Source of the DNA: GCA-016699105 sp036518915
GTDB lineage: Bacteria > Patescibacteriota > Saccharimonadia > UBA4664
DNA: 22,733 bases
NCBI GenBank assembly: GCA_036518915.1
Contig: DATDME010000028.1
Span: 1-22,733, forward strand
Direction: 5' to 3'
Program-made: the position numbers and the translations under genes
Notes under the pieces: generated by a model
Databases searched by the model: none
What the model saw: the letters and a program-made list of their open reading frames with translations, nothing else
What the model was told of the DNA's origin: nothing
Shown: piece by piece, positions 21,482-22,733 of the stretch
Layout: each line of letters begins with the position of its first letter
Numbering within the stretch: position 1 is the first letter of the stretch

Positions 21482-21691
21482 ATGACAAACTCCACCCGCG
21501 CCAAATCGTTCCGTGAACTCGGAATTATTGCCTTTGCGGTTTTCGTCGTAATTGGCGCGGTCTTCGGCGTTTCGCGCTCCTGGCTGTTCGTCGGCCTGAT
21601 TTTCTTGAGCGGACTCGGCCTGCTGGCTGTCCTGCTCATCGTAACAAGCTCACAAACGCCAGTTGATTGTCATGCTACGATGGCTATATGA
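21482..21691 (+). CDS. Small two-helix membrane protein
   Basis: This 69-residue protein has a short basic, polar N-terminus (MTNSTRAKSFRE), two hydrophobic segments (about 12-30 and 34-55) with a short turn containing S-R-S, and a polar tail. No family is recognised. It has its own strong -10 box, and its stop overlaps the start of the SDR gene (ATGA), so they are co-translated, although the SDR also appears to have a promoter. It could be a membrane anchor or accessory factor for its neighbour; that is a guess. Confidence 0.6.
   Translation: MTNSTRAKSFRELGIIAFAVFVVIGAVFGVSRSWLFVGLIFLSGLGLLAVLLIVTSSQTPVDCHATMAI
21673..21681 (+). promoter_or_regulatory. Extended -10 just upstream of the SDR gene
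   Basis: TGC-TACGAT (extended -10, box at 21676-21681) ends 6 nt before ATG 21688. It sits inside the end of the small membrane protein gene, so the SDR gene may be transcribed both alone and with it. Confidence 0.45.
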
Positions 21692-22365
21692 AGCAAACCA
21701 TCGTTATCACCGGCGGCTCTGAGGGCATTGGCAAAGCCATTGCTGCCCGGCTCAAACATTCAGGCACTGTAGTTATTGTGTCGCGCGACATCGAAAAGGG
21801 GGAGGCAGCCGCCAGAGAATTGGGCTGCCAGTTCAGGCCGGTCGACGTGGCCGATTACGCTGCCGTCGAGCAGGTCATGAAAGACATTGCGGACGAGCAC
21901 GGCCCCGTCACTACCATCATCAACAACGCCGGCCTCTGGATTGAGGGTCCGCTGGACGCCAATGACCCCGCGCGCATGCAGCAGGTCATCCTGGTGAATA
22001 CCCTTGGTGTACTCAACTGCACCCGCGCGGTGCTGCCCGGCATGAAAGCGGCCGGGCAGGGGACGGTCATCAATATCAGCTCGTCGGCCGGCCTCGTCGC
22101 CAAGCCCAACATGTCGACCTACGACGCCAGCAAGTGGGGCGTGACGGGCCTCAGCAAAGCGCTGCAGCTTGAACTAGCGCCACTTGGCATCCGGGTCAGC
22201 TGTGTCTACCCGGGTAAAGTTAACACGCCGCTATTTGACAACGCCGGCAACCATAAAGACATGGCCGACGCCCTTGAGCCCGACCACGTCGCCCAAGCTG
22301 TGGAATTTATTTTCAACCTTCCATCGCAGGTCGACGTGCCCGACTTATCGATCCGGCATCTCTAG
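21688..22365 (+). CDS. Short-chain dehydrogenase/reductase
   Basis: This 225-residue classical SDR has T8-G-G-S-E-G-I-G for NAD(P) binding, D53-V near the adenine pocket, N79-N-A-G, catalytic Ser near 131-133 (I-N-I-S-S-S-A-G) and Y145-D-A-S-K149. It also has P-G-K-V-N-T-P after the active site. The R33 after strand 2 (V-S-R-D) suggests a preference for NADP(H). The substrate is unknown; relatives reduce sugars, ketones or acyl chains. The true start is 21688, giving the standard short N-terminus (MKQTIVITGG), rather than the upstream in-frame ATG at 21667. Confidence 0.92.
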   Translation: MKQTIVITGGSEGIGKAIAARLKHSGTVVIVSRDIEKGEAAARELGCQFRPVDVADYAAVEQVMKDIADEHGPVTTIINNAGLWIEGPLDANDPARMQQVILVNTLGVLNCTRAVLPGMKAAGQGTVINISSSAGLVAKPNMSTYDASKWGVTGLSKALQLELAPLGIRVSCVYPGKVNTPLFDNAGNHKDMADALEPDHVAQAVEFIFNLPSQVDVPDLSIRHL

Positions 22366-22453
22366 CGTTAAGTTAAAGATCATGATATACATGACATCCC
22401 GTAGCTCACCAGGACTGGCCGGCGTAAGCATATTAGAAAATGATAACTTCAGC

Positions 22454-22483
22454 TTGACAAGATTCATCATGCTTTGGTATCAT
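22454..22483 (+). promoter_or_regulatory. Strong promoter with no clear gene downstream
   Basis: TTGACA (22454-22459) and TATCAT (22478-22483) with an 18-nt spacer form the best sigma-70-like promoter in the window. Downstream there are only minute frames (MNSSP and MTG), then a small hairpin GACCG/CGGTC near 22530-22550. It may drive a small RNA. The rest of 22366-22610 shows nothing else beyond a TATAAT at 22579. Confidence 0.45.
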
Positions 22484-22578
22484 GAACTCATCACCATGAC
22501 CGGATAGGCCTAAGGTTTCGACCGACCGCTGATGCCGGTCTTAGTGTATTCTAACGACTTACGATGCCCATTCAGATT

Positions 22579-22584
22579 TATAAT
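22579..22584 (+). promoter_or_regulatory. -10 box of a possibly disrupted leaderless gene
   Basis: A perfect TATAAT is followed by in-frame ATGs at 22587 and 22596. The frame MKRMDAGAYSHP then runs into the palindromic repeat at 22611 and stops after about 21 codons. It may be the start of a gene broken by the repeat. Confidence 0.3.
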
Positions 22585-22610
22585 GTATGAAGCGAATGGA
22601 CGCAGGAGCG

Positions 22611-22733
22611 TATAGCCATCCCAAAACAAAACGTGTCTTTTCGCACCGATGATTCGGGTGATTCAGGATCGGTCGGACCGAGTAAGCTGTATCCGGTGAT
22701 ACAGCGAACGAGGAGTGATCGATCCTGAACTCA
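22611..22733. repeat. Second copy of the palindromic MITE-like element, cut by window end
   Basis: These 123 bases match the reverse complement of 19905-20027 with about 7 mismatches by eye (roughly 94% identity). The outer arm starts TATAGCCATCCC, and the inner arm GATCGATCCTGAA has diverged. About 40 further bases should follow outside the window. Confidence 0.85.

Noticed and set aside
1..22733. Alternative genetic code with TGA as a sense codon
   Set aside because: Several well-aligned genes end at TGA at the expected family length (for example crtI, NUDIX), so TGA is a stop.

Overview
This window is a GC-rich bacterial segment with short intergenic gaps, several recently mobile pieces and mostly compact metabolic genes. 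No rRNA, tRNA or CRISPR array was seen, so the organism cannot be fixed. Small genes, many apparently leaderless promoters (a -10 box 6-7 nt before the ATG), a MazG-like KLVRDNI protein, DsbB and a D-lactate-dehydrogenase-type oxidase would fit a Patescibacteria/Saccharibacteria-like genome. That is an inference at low to moderate confidence. The standard bacterial code is consistent throughout (TGA acts as stop).

Layout. (1) 1-3705: a secreted/membrane protein of unknown function, a DsbB-type thiol oxidoreductase and an orphan CHASE4-like sensor histidine kinase. (2) 3706-4452: the first dozen codons of a destroyed photolyase gene, followed by a decayed IS5-family (IS903-like) element. (3) 4477-9559: a six-gene, same-strand, tightly spaced operon with its own AT-rich promoter. 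It encodes a split PEP-synthase/rifampin-phosphotransferase-like dikinase (ATP-binding subunit plus a second subunit with a phosphohistidine motif), a thymidylate-kinase-like P-loop kinase, a nucleoside-phosphorylase-like protein with a long N-terminal extension, a DUF2797-like zinc-cluster protein and a HIT hydrolase. It looks like an acquired nucleotide/small-molecule phosphotransfer cassette and is the best candidate here for an undescribed system. (4) 9699-10785: a MazG-like protein and an XRE regulator (convergent and overlapping), an IS630 remnant, and a second IS903-like end in the same orientation as the first. The interval 4453-10785 is therefore bracketed by directly repeated IS ends. 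(5) 10799-15527, minus strand: a complete, translationally coupled carotenoid operon, tetR-crtE-crtI-crtB-crtYcd, predicted to make cyclised carotene from prenyl diphosphates. A perfect 16-bp palindrome next to the tetR start is a likely operator. (6) 15666-19808: an FAD-linked oxidase, an unrecognised 377-residue protein, a decayed duplicate scrap of the oxidase gene, and a translationally overlapping NUDIX and PIG-L deacetylase pair. (7) 19863-22733: an MFS exporter, a small membrane protein, an SDR oxidoreductase and two copies of a palindromic MITE-like repeat, the second cut by the window end.

Working together: the crt operon makes a membrane pigment under TetR control, and the photolyase scrap suggests the locus once had more light-protection genes. 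The island operon combines activities that phosphorylate, phosphorolyse and hydrolyse nucleotide-like substrates, but its substrate and purpose are unknown. All assignments come from reading motifs by eye. No database search was possible.
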